Source of the DNA: an uncultured Luminiphilus sp.
Lineage (GTDB): Bacteria; Pseudomonadota; Gammaproteobacteria; Pseudomonadales; Halieaceae
Reading direction: 5' to 3'
Length of the DNA: 64,000 nucleotides
NCBI GenBank assembly: GCA_943787485.1
Contig: CALSMP010000004.1
Coordinates: 124,001-188,000, forward strand
Below, piece by piece: positions 49,078 through 57,717 of this stretch. Under the pieces are notes generated by a model. That model was given only the letters and a program-made list of their open reading frames with translations, was not told where the DNA came from and did no database searches. How positions within the stretch are numbered: position 1 is the first letter of the stretch; each line of letters starts with the position of its first letter. The position numbers and the translations under genes are program-made.

Positions 49078-50376
49078 CTAGGATGTCTCTTGAATGCGCT
49101 GCCACTTTGCAAATAGCGGATATCCGATCAGCAGAAAAGCAATAACGGAAAACGCCTGTATGGGAAATTGAGCGGCAGAGTAAATGACCGTCCAACCGGT
49201 AATCAGCAGAAAGACTAATGCCGGCAGGGGATACAGCGGCATGGTGAAGGACTCCGATAAACCACGTCTCCCCGCTTTTTTCCTACTGACAAATACCGCC
49301 AAGACCGTGACAAGCGTATTCAGGGCCATCAGCAACCCTGCCGCTATCAGGATTTGTTCGAAAGTGGAAGTCCACAGAAAAACCAGCGCAATACCTGAGA
49401 GAAAAACAATGGCGTTGGTGGGGATACCTGCGTCATTAAGCCTTCCCAGAAAAGCGAATTGCCGATAATCACCGCCCAATCTTTGGAGAGCGCGAGGACC
49501 AGCAAGAACCATCGCGCTCACGGTTGAAATCAAGATGCCCGCCAGCACGATGGATACGATCAGGGCACCTTGCTCGCCAATCAGATAGCGCGCTACCACA
49601 TACCCTATTTCAACCTCTCCTCGAAGTGCAGAGACGGGTGCCGAAATCAAAAACACAGCGTTCAAGGCGAGATAAAGGAAGGCAACGGTTGTACATCCAA
49701 CGAGCAGGACTCGCGGTAGATCACGCCCGGGATTTTCCATCTCTCCAAGTATGTAGGTGGCAGCATTCCAGCCAGAAAAAGCATAGGTGACATAAATCAG
49801 GGCTATCGCCACTTCACCACTTAAGAGCTCATCGAAAAAGCCCGCCGAACCGTCGAGTTGATCAACGTAGGCCGGCTGTTGATACAGCGCCATGGCAATA
49901 AAAAATCCAATCAAGAAAATTTTCAGCGCGGTGAAGTAGTACTGCCCTGCCGAACTTTCGGTGTGAGTTCTCGTGTGTATGCTGACCAGTAATGCGATTA
50001 ACGCTGTAGCTGACCACTGAGGATTTAAGGGTATTCCGGCTGCCTCAAGGTAATTACCAAACGTAAGTGCCGCCAGTGCGATAGGGGCGGCAAAGCCCAC
50101 CGTAGCGGAGACCACACCGGAAACAAAGCCCGCGTAGGGATGGATGAGCACTGTAAGGAAGTGATATTCCCCTCCCGAGGCGGGATGTCTTGACCCAAGC
50201 TCGGCGTAACAAAGAGCGCCACAAAGCGCGCAGATACCCCCCAGCAACCACAGAAAAAGAATGGTGGTAGTCGACGATATCGCCAACAGCTGAAAGCCAA
50301 GAGAGGTAAACACCCCCGTACCAATCATATTGGCGATAACAACCGCTAAGGCCACCTTGGGCGGGTAGTAACGCAT
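49078..50376 (-). CDS. APC-family amino-acid permease
   Basis: A 432-residue integral membrane protein with about twelve helices. The first helix carries the APC substrate-site signature IANMIGTGVFTSLGF and a later one has YAFSGWNAATYILGEMENPGRDLPR, typical of the APC superfamily. Substrate not predictable. ATG 50376 is used with GAGGA ten bases upstream; a TTG at 50394 is in frame. The 156-base gap to the divergent formyltransferase gene holds a small GC hairpin (near 50429-50442) without T-run. This gene starts the accessory part of the window. Confidence 0.88.
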   Translation of the reverse strand: MRYYPPKVALAVVIANMIGTGVFTSLGFQLLAISSTTTILFLWLLGGICALCGALCYAELGSRHPASGGEYHFLTVLIHPYAGFVSGVVSATVGFAAPIALAALTFGNYLEAAGIPLNPQWSATALIALLVSIHTRTHTESSAGQYYFTALKIFLIGFFIAMALYQQPAYVDQLDGSAGFFDELLSGEVAIALIYVTYAFSGWNAATYILGEMENPGRDLPRVLLVGCTTVAFLYLALNAVFLISAPVSALRGEVEIGYVVARYLIGEQGALIVSIVLAGILISTVSAMVLAGPRALQRLGGDYRQFAFLGRLNDAGIPTNAIVFLSGIALVFLWTSTFEQILIAAGLLMALNTLVTVLAVFVSRKKAGRRGLSESFTMPLYPLPALVFLLITGWTVIYSAAQFPIQAFSVIAFLLIGYPLFAKWQRIQETS

Positions 50377-50532
50377 GTTGAACTTGATCCTCAAAAAAAA
50401 TCTGCGTGATGCGGGTTAAGCCGACCACCCCCCTTTCGGGGCCACCTCTTTGCAGCCGATCTCTGTCACCCCTTTCTGCTAGACTCGCTGGATTAACTTG
50501 TTCGGTACCACGATACTTTCCATCGACACACT

Positions 50533-51336
50533 ATGCGTCTCACGATTCTATACAACAGGGATATCTACAGTAACGAGGCGCTGAACCACCTACTACCAAG
50601 CCTCGCAGCTCATGATATTACGCTACTTTACTCCTGCCGGGTTGGGGCTCATACCCAGCGAGATTCTCGATTAGATTCCCTGGCTTTTTTTGAGCAAGGT
50701 TTTTTCACCTCTTATCTTTTCCCCATGGTAGAAAAGGCGTCCCGCACAGGGGAGCGCCTGACTTTTAAGGAATTAGCAAGACGATATGCCACCAGCGAGG
50801 CACCGGTTGAAAATATCAATTCAACGGAGGGCATTGCATTACTCAAGGATAGTGCCCCCGACTTAATCCTGAGCCTCCGCTTCGGTCAGATTCTGAGAGA
50901 CAGGGCCATCGCAGTGCCTCAGCTGGGCGTTATAAACCTTCACTCTGGCCTGCTCCCAAAATACCGAGGGGTGATGGCAACCTTCCGGGCCATGCAGGCC
51001 TCCGATAGCAAGATAGGTCTCACCGTTCATTGGATAGACAGCCCTGCCGTAGACCAAGGGGGAATCATTGAGACCCTCGCGATACCGACAGACCCTCACG
51101 CCTCCTACCTATCCAACGTTCATCAACTCTACGTCCCGGGGTCGAAACTGCTTACTAACTGTGTTGACCGGTTAAATCAGGGCGAATCATTACCAACGCA
51201 AGCAGCGGAAGGAGAGGACGCCTATTTCTCGTTTCCGAACACCGAGGATTTAAACGCTTTTGAGAACCAAGGGCACCGGCTTTTCGACGACAAGGACATA
51301 CAGGTGATCGGCAGTCGGTTCCTCACTGATCCGTAG
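50533..51336 (+). CDS. Formyltransferase-fold enzyme, substrate unknown
   Basis: A 267-residue protein of the formyltransferase family (PurN/Fmt fold). The catalytic set is present: Asn135 and His137 in NLHSGLLPKYRG and Asp174 in IDSPAVDQGG. There is no C-terminal tRNA-binding domain as in Fmt and it is not PurN-like at the N-terminus. Related stand-alone enzymes formylate sugar-nucleotides, lipids or natural-product amines; none can be chosen here. No ribosome site is obvious before the ATG. Isolated between a permease and an amidohydrolase gene. Confidence 0.75.
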   Translation: MRLTILYNRDIYSNEALNHLLPSLAAHDITLLYSCRVGAHTQRDSRLDSLAFFEQGFFTSYLFPMVEKASRTGERLTFKELARRYATSEAPVENINSTEGIALLKDSAPDLILSLRFGQILRDRAIAVPQLGVINLHSGLLPKYRGVMATFRAMQASDSKIGLTVHWIDSPAVDQGGIIETLAIPTDPHASYLSNVHQLYVPGSKLLTNCVDRLNQGESLPTQAAEGEDAYFSFPNTEDLNAFENQGHRLFDDKDIQVIGSRFLTDP

Positions 51337-51381
51337 ACTTACGAACAGCCCATCCACTTTTCGTGAATCTCGAGTCGCACG

Positions 51382-53079
51382 CTAATTCGAATCAGAAGCC
51401 TCTTCCTCATAAACCCAGCGCCCACCAACCATGGTTTTAAGGACCTTGGTTTCACGAATCTGTGACTCAGGCACTTGCATAATGTCTTGGGACAGTACTA
51501 CCAAGTCAGCGTATTTACCCGGCGATAAAGTGCCCTTCACTCCTTCCTCAAAAGCGGCGTATGCACCGGCCACGGTCATGGCCTGGAGCGCCTGTTCTCT
51601 GGACAATTTCTCGGCAGCCTCAAAACCCGACTCTGGCAGCCCATTCAACTGCTTGCGAGTGACCGCAGCATAGAAATTATCAATAGCACTCACCGGCTCT
51701 ACGGGCGCGTCCGTACCTGACGCCACTACCACCCCGGATGCGAGCATACTCTGCCAAAGATAAGCGCCCTCCTCGATTCTCTTGCTGCCAAGCCGATCTA
51801 TCGCCCAAGGCCTGTCGGAACTCAAGTGAATGGGCTGCATCGAGGCGATGACGTTGAGCCCTGCGAAGCGTCGAAGTTCCGGTGCCAGAATATGCTGGGC
51901 GTGTTCAATGCGAAATCGGCTGTCATTACCGGTATTTAGATATTTGGCGAATACATCGAGCACCTGGGAGTTGGCCTTATCACCGATTGCGTGCACGTTG
52001 ATTTGCCAGTTGCCCGCGCGAGTGTCTGCTATCAAGGCATCGAGTTGTTCCATCGGAAAAGTCGAAACTCCGGAGGTTTCCGGCTCGTCCGTATACGGTT
52101 CGTGTAACCAAGCGGTCCTCGAGCCCAACGCCCCATCTGCGACCACTTTGATGGACCTGACCGTCAGCCGCTGGGATTCGCTGGCCACTAACAGACCGTG
52201 TGCAAGCCACTCTTCCATGACCCCTGCATCGGTGGCATCAAGCATGGAGTACAGACGCACCTTGAGGCCCCCAGCCTCGGCCGCCGCCAGCTGCGCGTTC
52301 AAATCGACCTTCCGGACGCCCGCATCATGAGCGCTCGTTACACCCTCACTGATCAAATGATCCTGTGCAATCTCGAGCAAATACTGCGCACGTTCCGGGC
52401 CATAAGACTCGAGACCCCGAGTCAAACCCGTTGCCGTTTCATGCAAAATACCCGTAGGGCGGCCGTCGAGATCCTTTACGATGACACCGCCCTCGGGAGC
52501 CGCAGTGGCTTGATCAATCCCAGAGAGCGCCATGGCCTGCGCATTCACCAAAACGGTATGCCCGTTGGCATGCTCGAGAACAACCGGGTGCTCGGGCACG
52601 GCGTCCGATAACAGGTGATGGGTAGGAAATCCCCGCACAGCGCCGTCGGGCAGCTGCTGCCACTTGGATTGATGCCAACCCCGCCCGATAACAACTGACC
52701 CGGGAGGCGTGTCTTCAGCTCTGGCAACCACCCGCTCGATCAGCTCGTCGAAACTGGTGACCGACATCAGGTCAACGTTAACCAACGCCGACCCAACGCC
52801 CGCCACGTGAAGGTGGGCATCGACGAATCCCGGCACAATGACCCCTTCCTCCACAGTGATCACCTCGGTCTCAGGCCCCGCAAGCGCGGAGACATCCGCC
52901 ATACTTCCCACTTTCACGAGACGACCCTCACGGATAGCGAGGGCTTCCGTTTCCGGATTGCCCGAATCGGCGGTGTAAATTTTGCCCACCAGTATCGTAT
53001 CCACGCTGCCACTGGCCGCCTGCGAGACGGGGGCCACATAAAGGGCCAGACAAAGGGCGGCGCGGAACAGGAATCGCAT
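51382..53079 (-). CDS. Exported YtcJ-like amidohydrolase
   Basis: A 565-residue metal-dependent hydrolase of the amidohydrolase-3 (YtcJ) group with a signal peptide (1-21, ending VSQA). Metal ligands: His89 and His91 in VDAHLHVAG; further motifs are SIKVVADGALGSRTA, NVHAIGDKAN, RIEHAQH and ASGTDAPVEP, and it ends with the composite-domain GKYADLVVLSQD. Substrates of this family are mostly unknown N-acyl or amide compounds. ATG 53079 is chosen for the signal peptide; the ORF opens upstream to 53139. Secretion plus nearby TonB receptors fits scavenging of external organic matter. Confidence 0.85.
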   Translation of the reverse strand: MRFLFRAALCLALYVAPVSQAASGSVDTILVGKIYTADSGNPETEALAIREGRLVKVGSMADVSALAGPETEVITVEEGVIVPGFVDAHLHVAGVGSALVNVDLMSVTSFDELIERVVARAEDTPPGSVVIGRGWHQSKWQQLPDGAVRGFPTHHLLSDAVPEHPVVLEHANGHTVLVNAQAMALSGIDQATAAPEGGVIVKDLDGRPTGILHETATGLTRGLESYGPERAQYLLEIAQDHLISEGVTSAHDAGVRKVDLNAQLAAAEAGGLKVRLYSMLDATDAGVMEEWLAHGLLVASESQRLTVRSIKVVADGALGSRTAWLHEPYTDEPETSGVSTFPMEQLDALIADTRAGNWQINVHAIGDKANSQVLDVFAKYLNTGNDSRFRIEHAQHILAPELRRFAGLNVIASMQPIHLSSDRPWAIDRLGSKRIEEGAYLWQSMLASGVVVASGTDAPVEPVSAIDNFYAAVTRKQLNGLPESGFEAAEKLSREQALQAMTVAGAYAAFEEGVKGTLSPGKYADLVVLSQDIMQVPESQIRETKVLKTMVGGRWVYEEEASDSN

Positions 53080-53143
53080 GATGAAAGCACTCGGCCAATC
53101 ACAGGGATCCAAGGATAGGGCGACAGAATGCCGAATCACAGAG

Positions 53144-53172
53144 TTGACAGCTAGCCTGTAGTTTTGCAGACT
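53144..53172 (+). promoter_or_regulatory. Possible promoter of tRNA-Met
   Basis: A perfect TTGACA (53144-53149) with a weak CAGACT -10 (53167-53172) after 17 bases, followed by a GC-rich discriminator. It is about 45 bases before the tRNA. The -10 match is poor (three of six). Confidence 0.3.
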
Positions 53173-53218
53173 TCGCGGCCGTCTAGCTGAGCTCCCTTGC
53201 CGCTAGACAGCGCCTTGT

Positions 53219-53295
53219 GGCTACGTAGCTCAGCTGGTTAGAGCACAGCATTCATAATGCTGGGGTCGGTGGTTCAAGTCCACCCGTAGCTACCA
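53219..53295 (+). tRNA. tRNA-Met, elongator type (anticodon CAT)
   Basis: A 77-base cloverleaf with CCA encoded. Acceptor GGCTACG pairs with CGTAGCT (closing G-T pair), anticodon stem CAGCA/TGCTG with loop TTCATAA (anticodon 53253-53255), T-arm GGTGG-TTCAAGT-CCACC. The first base pairs and overall sequence match E. coli elongator tRNA-Met; initiator tRNA would have an unpaired first position and GGG/CCC anticodon stem. It marks the junction to the accessory region. Confidence 0.95.
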
Positions 53296-53394
53296 TTCCT
53301 CCACGTTTCTAGTCTACAGCAATGGCACCCTTTGCCAGATTGCCAGCATAGTGCACACTCTTTTCAACACCGCCTGAAAAAGGGGGCAGATCTC

Positions 53395-54522
53395 ATGAAA
53401 ATAATATTCGCCCTAATTCTTTTGCTAACGAGCAGTCTCACTCTGGCGAGTGATGACAACAAGAAAGAGAGCTACGCACAGGTATTCTCGCATCTCGCCA
53501 TGGACTGTATTCATAAGGAATACAGCAACAAGATTGCACATTACATGAATAGCGATGAGGACTTAAAGCCACCCCGTGAGCTATATCCGGCCTTCTATGG
53601 CTGCCTCGATTGGCACTCCTCAGTTCATGGTCATTGGCTTCTGGTTAGATTACTGAATACCCACGGCAACGAGGTCGACAGCGCCGCTATCATGCGCATG
53701 CTGGAGAAGAGTTTCACGGAGGATAATATTGCGGGCGAGATCGCGAGCTATACCCGCCCCGGAATGAAGTCATTTGAGCGGCCTTACGGTATCGCTTGGC
53801 TGCTACAGCTAACCGCCGAGTTGCGTCAATCTGATCACAAAGAGACAAAGCAATGGCTTGATCACTTATTTCCACTTGAGCAGCAGGCGGTCGCCAACAT
53901 CAGCGAGTGGCTGCCTAAACTCACTTTTCCGATTCGCACTGGTGAGCATAGCCAAACCGCCTTCGCTTTTGGCCTGATGCTGGATTGGGCAAGGGTAGCC
54001 GGCGATCGCGAATTCGAGGCACTACTTACAGCGCGAGTCATTGAATTCTACTCCAATGATATTGATTGCCCACTCGCCTATGAACCCTCAGGCCAAGACT
54101 TTTTATCGCCCTGCATTGCTGAGGCAGACCTCATGCGAAGAGTACTTACGCGGACTGAATTTGCTGCCTGGCTAACCGATTTCTTTCCAACGCTTGTTGA
54201 AAATATCGATATGAGTTGGCTTGTGCCCGCCGTTGTAACCGACAAATCGGACGGAAAGCTTGCTCACCTTGATGGACTCAACATCAGTCGAGCTTGGATG
54301 CTCGAGGGAATTATCAGCGGACTTCCGACAGAGGATATGCGCCTTGCATCACTGCGAGCAGTCGTTGAAGCGCACCGCAAGGCCGGCCTCGACGCTGTTC
54401 TTGGCGATATGCATTACATGGGAAGTCATTGGCTGGGAAGTTTTGCTACCTATCTTCAAACGAAACGCGGATTGGCTATCGAAACGGTAAGTGAATTATC
54501 TACTCCTATCGAGATCGAATGA
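53395..54522 (+). CDS. Exported DUF2891-family protein
   Basis: A 375-residue protein with a signal peptide (1-18, ending TLAS). It matches the DUF2891 family by the motif FYGCLDWHSSVHGHW (residues 67-81), the helical repeats that follow, and the C-terminal GDMHYMGSHWLGSFATY. The paired His/Trp-rich motifs and all-helical pattern suggest an alpha/alpha-barrel-like protein with an active site built from them; the function is unknown. AGGGGG precedes ATG 53395. It stands alone between tRNA-Met and a terminator. Confidence 0.82.
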   Translation: MKIIFALILLLTSSLTLASDDNKKESYAQVFSHLAMDCIHKEYSNKIAHYMNSDEDLKPPRELYPAFYGCLDWHSSVHGHWLLVRLLNTHGNEVDSAAIMRMLEKSFTEDNIAGEIASYTRPGMKSFERPYGIAWLLQLTAELRQSDHKETKQWLDHLFPLEQQAVANISEWLPKLTFPIRTGEHSQTAFAFGLMLDWARVAGDREFEALLTARVIEFYSNDIDCPLAYEPSGQDFLSPCIAEADLMRRVLTRTEFAAWLTDFFPTLVENIDMSWLVPAVVTDKSDGKLAHLDGLNISRAWMLEGIISGLPTEDMRLASLRAVVEAHRKAGLDAVLGDMHYMGSHWLGSFATYLQTKRGLAIETVSELSTPIEIE

Positions 54523-54694
54523 TAGTGAGGAGTTTTTACAGGGACCCCTTGCCGGAGTGGGGATGCTGGCGGTGGCCGAGGCAGGCGGCTTATCGCTGTG
54601 ATGGTTGCCTTGTCATTGAAACGAAGGACTGCGAAACGCGAAACCTGACAGCTCGAATGCCACCTGTGTAGACCCCTGCAAAAAAAAGCAATAA

Positions 54695-54730
54695 AAAACC
54701 CGAGCTGCCAGTTACTGCAACTCGGGTTTT
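54695..54730 (-). terminator. Bidirectional intrinsic terminator between DUF2891 and TonB receptor genes
   Basis: Ten-base-pair stem AAAACCCGAG/CTCGGGTTTT (54695-54704 with 54721-54730) with a 16-base loop. Read on the minus strand it ends in TTTTTT, a strong stop for the TonB receptor gene; on the plus strand it ends in four T, a weaker stop for the DUF2891 gene. Confidence 0.8.
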
Positions 54731-54734
54731 CGGG

Positions 54735-54780
54735 ATCATCCCAGAGCCTAAACCGTCAAGGACTTAGCCTCTGGGATGAT
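54735..54780. repeat. Long imperfect inverted repeat in the 3' region of a TonB receptor gene
   Basis: Arms 54735-54751 and 54764-54780 pair over 17 bases with one C-C mismatch; loop of 12 bases. It lies 17 bases past the receptor stop codon and directly before the intrinsic terminator on the minus strand. There is no T-run of its own. The rest of the gap (54523-54694) shows no gene or motif. Confidence 0.85.
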
Positions 54781-54796
54781 AACAGGGCACTTTCGC

Positions 54797-57478
54797 TTAG
54801 AAAGCGTATCGACCCTGTACGTACCAAGTACCACCGTTAAATCCAAAAGGACTGTCTTCAGGGTAAAGCTGGCCCAAACCACCTGGGTTTGGCGTCTCAT
54901 CTGGGTACTCATCGAACAGGTTGTCAACACCAGCTGTCAGCTCAAGGCTGTCAGTGACCTGGTAGGAAACCTGCGCGTCCACCAAGGTGGCAGCATCCAC
55001 ATCATAGCCATTACTGGTTGATCGCCAGTCACCGTAGTAGTTGGCGCGGAGAACCGTACGCCACTTACCCTGAGTGTGCGACCAGGAAACGTTACCCTTG
55101 ATGTTGGGGAGCAATTCCTCCAGCGCTTCTACACGACCGTCACTGATCGGGTTGATGCTACCCCGGTCGGTTACTTCTGTGTCGTTGTAGTTGAACGCAA
55201 CGGTAATCGTCGAGCTTCCGCTCATGAAGTCGAAGTTCATGTTACCAACAACATCAACACCCTTGGTGCGAGTGTCAAAACTGTTAGAGAAGAAGCGGAA
55301 TTCAGCCAGATCATCCAATCCGAGATACTCAGAACGGTTGATAACGCCTGCCTGATCAAGGCCCGTTAGCGCCTCACCGACAGTGCCGTAGTCAGTACCG
55401 CCACCGGCGTAGTTCAATGCAGCCAGGAAGTCGACGTTGGCGCCCAGAGCAATACGATCTTCTACGTCAATGTCGTAGTAATCGATAGTCCAGGTTGAAT
55501 TACCGATGTCGAAGCCAATACCCAGAGAAAAGTTTTCAGCTTCCTCGGGGCCCAGCTCTGGACGTCCTGCTCCACCATTGGTCGCCGCGATGTAGTCAGC
55601 ACCGAGCTGACCGGCGGGTGAGAACAGCGGCAGGGTGCCCTGATCTACCAGCGTACCGTTGACGTTCTGTGTGGTTACGTTGGTGATGCTGGCCTGACCT
55701 GCAGTCGGCGCGTGGAACCCTGTCGAGAACGCAGCGCGCACGCGGAGGTTGTCAGTTACATGGAACAGACCCGCCAGCTTGTAGTTGGTGGTGTCGTCAA
55801 AGTTACTGAAATCCTCATAGCGAACAGCAGCCTGAACTGTCAGCCGATCGGTGATGTCAGTTTCAACATCAATGTAGAACGAGGTGTTGTCCTGCTCCGC
55901 AGAGGTATTGTTCGGGAAACCACCGAAGCCGTTTGAGCTTGAGGAGAATCCCTGATCAGCCAACGGGCCCAGCGCGTAAGACGCTGGATCACCCGCGAAC
56001 AGGTCAAACTCTTCTTCACGGTACTCAGCACCAACAGCCACGTTCAGCTCAGACGCCAGTCCAACCTCAAACCCGTAGGACAGATCGATGTTGTAAACCG
56101 TCTCGGTCTGCTCTTGGCCACCTGGGACGAAATCCCGCGGGGTATTTGGGCCCAGAGACGCGTTAATGGTGTTTCTGATATAGAACATGGTCTTGTTCGA
56201 CCCGCGCTGCGCGCTCACGTCATACATCAGGCCATTACCCACGTTGAAGGATCCGCGAGCGCCGACGGCAAAGGCTGAATCTTCGTTGTCACCGCCAAAC
56301 CGGGGGACAAAGCCAGCCGGAATGGTCTCGATGAAAGAGAAACAGTTAGCATCTGCCGCGACTGACGCAAGAATGCCCGCATCGGGGATAACACCGCCGG
56401 ATCCGCCCAGAGGAATACCGTCGACACAGCTGCTACCACCGTCCATGTCCCCCACAAGAACGGATGGAACGCCGCTATCACTGGCCATACCAGTCAATGG
56501 ATCTACCGTTGGCCCCTTGTAAACGCCGCCGCGCTGACCGCTAGGGCCGCCAACGACGTTACGGTAGAAGAAACCACCGGTAACTGAACGCTCGGCGTAG
56601 TTACCAAAGGCGTAGAGCTCCAAATTATCATTTACCTCGAACGCTGCGTTCAGGAAGATCTTCGCATCGTCTTCAACATCCGGCTGACCCCAGTACTGAG
56701 GGACTTCGCTGGTGTAGGTGTTTATCGCCTGAAAATCAGAAACCGGCGAGTAGCCGTTGGCAGCCGCATAGGCGGTGTCGTTTCTGTTCACGGATCGCAC
56801 GGTACCCTCAACATCGCGCATTTCACCGGTGATGTTGACAAATCCCCGGTCGCCCAAGGGCAGGCCAAGGTTAGCGGCAACCATGTAGTTGTCACCGTCG
56901 CTGTCGTAAGTAGAGCCGTAACGGGCCACAACTTCAAAACCTTCTGCATCGTCTCGCAGAATAAAGTTGAGAACCCCAGCAATAGCGTCAGAACCATACT
57001 GTGACGAGGCGCCATCACGCAGTACTTCAACCTGCTTGAGCGCAAGCGACGGAATAGAAGCCATGTCGACACCTTGCGCACCATCAGAGATACCGCCTCC
57101 CAAGAACGAGATGATGGATCCGCGATGACGACGCTTGCCGTTCACCAGCACCAATACGTTGTCGGGGGACAGACCCCGGAGGTTTGGCGGACGGGTAATC
57201 GTCGCCGCATCGCTGATCGGCTGGGTATTGATGTCAAATGAAGGCACCTGCGTACGCAGCATGTCCTGCAGGTCCGTAGAGCCATTGGCACGCATCTCGG
57301 AGCCCGTGATGACATCAACGGGAACGGGCGAATCAGAGGCAGAACGATCCGCGAGGCGGGTACCGGTAACGATAACTTCTTCCAGACCTTCGTCCTGGGC
57401 CACGGCACTTTGTGCCAAGGCCACAGCCAACGCGAGGCCTGAAACGCGCCATAGGGGGCGAGTTTTCATTGATCTCAT
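54797..57478 (-). CDS. TonB-dependent outer-membrane receptor
   Basis: An 893-residue receptor: signal peptide (about 1-27, ending AVAQ), TonB box LEEVIVTGT (32-40), plug domain (about 45-180, with LRGLSPDNVLVLVNGKRRH and VEVLRDGASSQYGSDAIAGVLNF), then a 22-strand barrel ending in the typical aromatic C-terminus GTWYVQGRYAF. The substrate is not evident; this branch is common in marine and oligotrophic Proteobacteria that take up complex organic compounds. ATG 57478 has AGGAG eight bases upstream; a longer ORF reading is rejected. The 239-base gap upstream (57479-57717) shows no gene. Confidence 0.92.
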   Translation of the reverse strand: MRSMKTRPLWRVSGLALAVALAQSAVAQDEGLEEVIVTGTRLADRSASDSPVPVDVITGSEMRANGSTDLQDMLRTQVPSFDINTQPISDAATITRPPNLRGLSPDNVLVLVNGKRRHRGSIISFLGGGISDGAQGVDMASIPSLALKQVEVLRDGASSQYGSDAIAGVLNFILRDDAEGFEVVARYGSTYDSDGDNYMVAANLGLPLGDRGFVNITGEMRDVEGTVRSVNRNDTAYAAANGYSPVSDFQAINTYTSEVPQYWGQPDVEDDAKIFLNAAFEVNDNLELYAFGNYAERSVTGGFFYRNVVGGPSGQRGGVYKGPTVDPLTGMASDSGVPSVLVGDMDGGSSCVDGIPLGGSGGVIPDAGILASVAADANCFSFIETIPAGFVPRFGGDNEDSAFAVGARGSFNVGNGLMYDVSAQRGSNKTMFYIRNTINASLGPNTPRDFVPGGQEQTETVYNIDLSYGFEVGLASELNVAVGAEYREEEFDLFAGDPASYALGPLADQGFSSSSNGFGGFPNNTSAEQDNTSFYIDVETDITDRLTVQAAVRYEDFSNFDDTTNYKLAGLFHVTDNLRVRAAFSTGFHAPTAGQASITNVTTQNVNGTLVDQGTLPLFSPAGQLGADYIAATNGGAGRPELGPEEAENFSLGIGFDIGNSTWTIDYYDIDVEDRIALGANVDFLAALNYAGGGTDYGTVGEALTGLDQAGVINRSEYLGLDDLAEFRFFSNSFDTRTKGVDVVGNMNFDFMSGSSTITVAFNYNDTEVTDRGSINPISDGRVEALEELLPNIKGNVSWSHTQGKWRTVLRANYYGDWRSTSNGYDVDAATLVDAQVSYQVTDSLELTAGVDNLFDEYPDETPNPGGLGQLYPEDSPFGFNGGTWYVQGRYAF

Positions 57479-57717
57479 TGAGCGAGCTCCTATTTGAGGG
57501 ATTAAAATGCCACACATGACAGTCAGAGTGCGTGGGAACCGCACCCGACTTATGCACCACCCGGCAGCCAAGAGCCGCCGAAGAGCTGACATGATAGCGC
57601 GCTTTAAAACCAAAATTGGCGCTAGATTTGCCTCTTTTCGTGACAATCCGCACCAAAAAGCGGTAAATTTTCACATATGAAGATCGTTGCGTTTTATCAG
57701 GCCGCGCTAAAGCCCCG

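Noticed and set aside
50429-50442. GC hairpin CCCC/GGGG between the permease and formyltransferase genes, considered as a terminator
   Set aside because: It lies upstream of both divergent genes and has no T-run.
51830-52330. 166-residue plus-strand open frame opposite the amidohydrolase
   Set aside because: Antisense shadow; Ser/Cys-rich composition and no homology pattern.
53219-54796. Possible genomic island insertion at tRNA-Met
   Set aside because: No integrase gene and no direct repeat of the tRNA 3' end were found to the right within the window.
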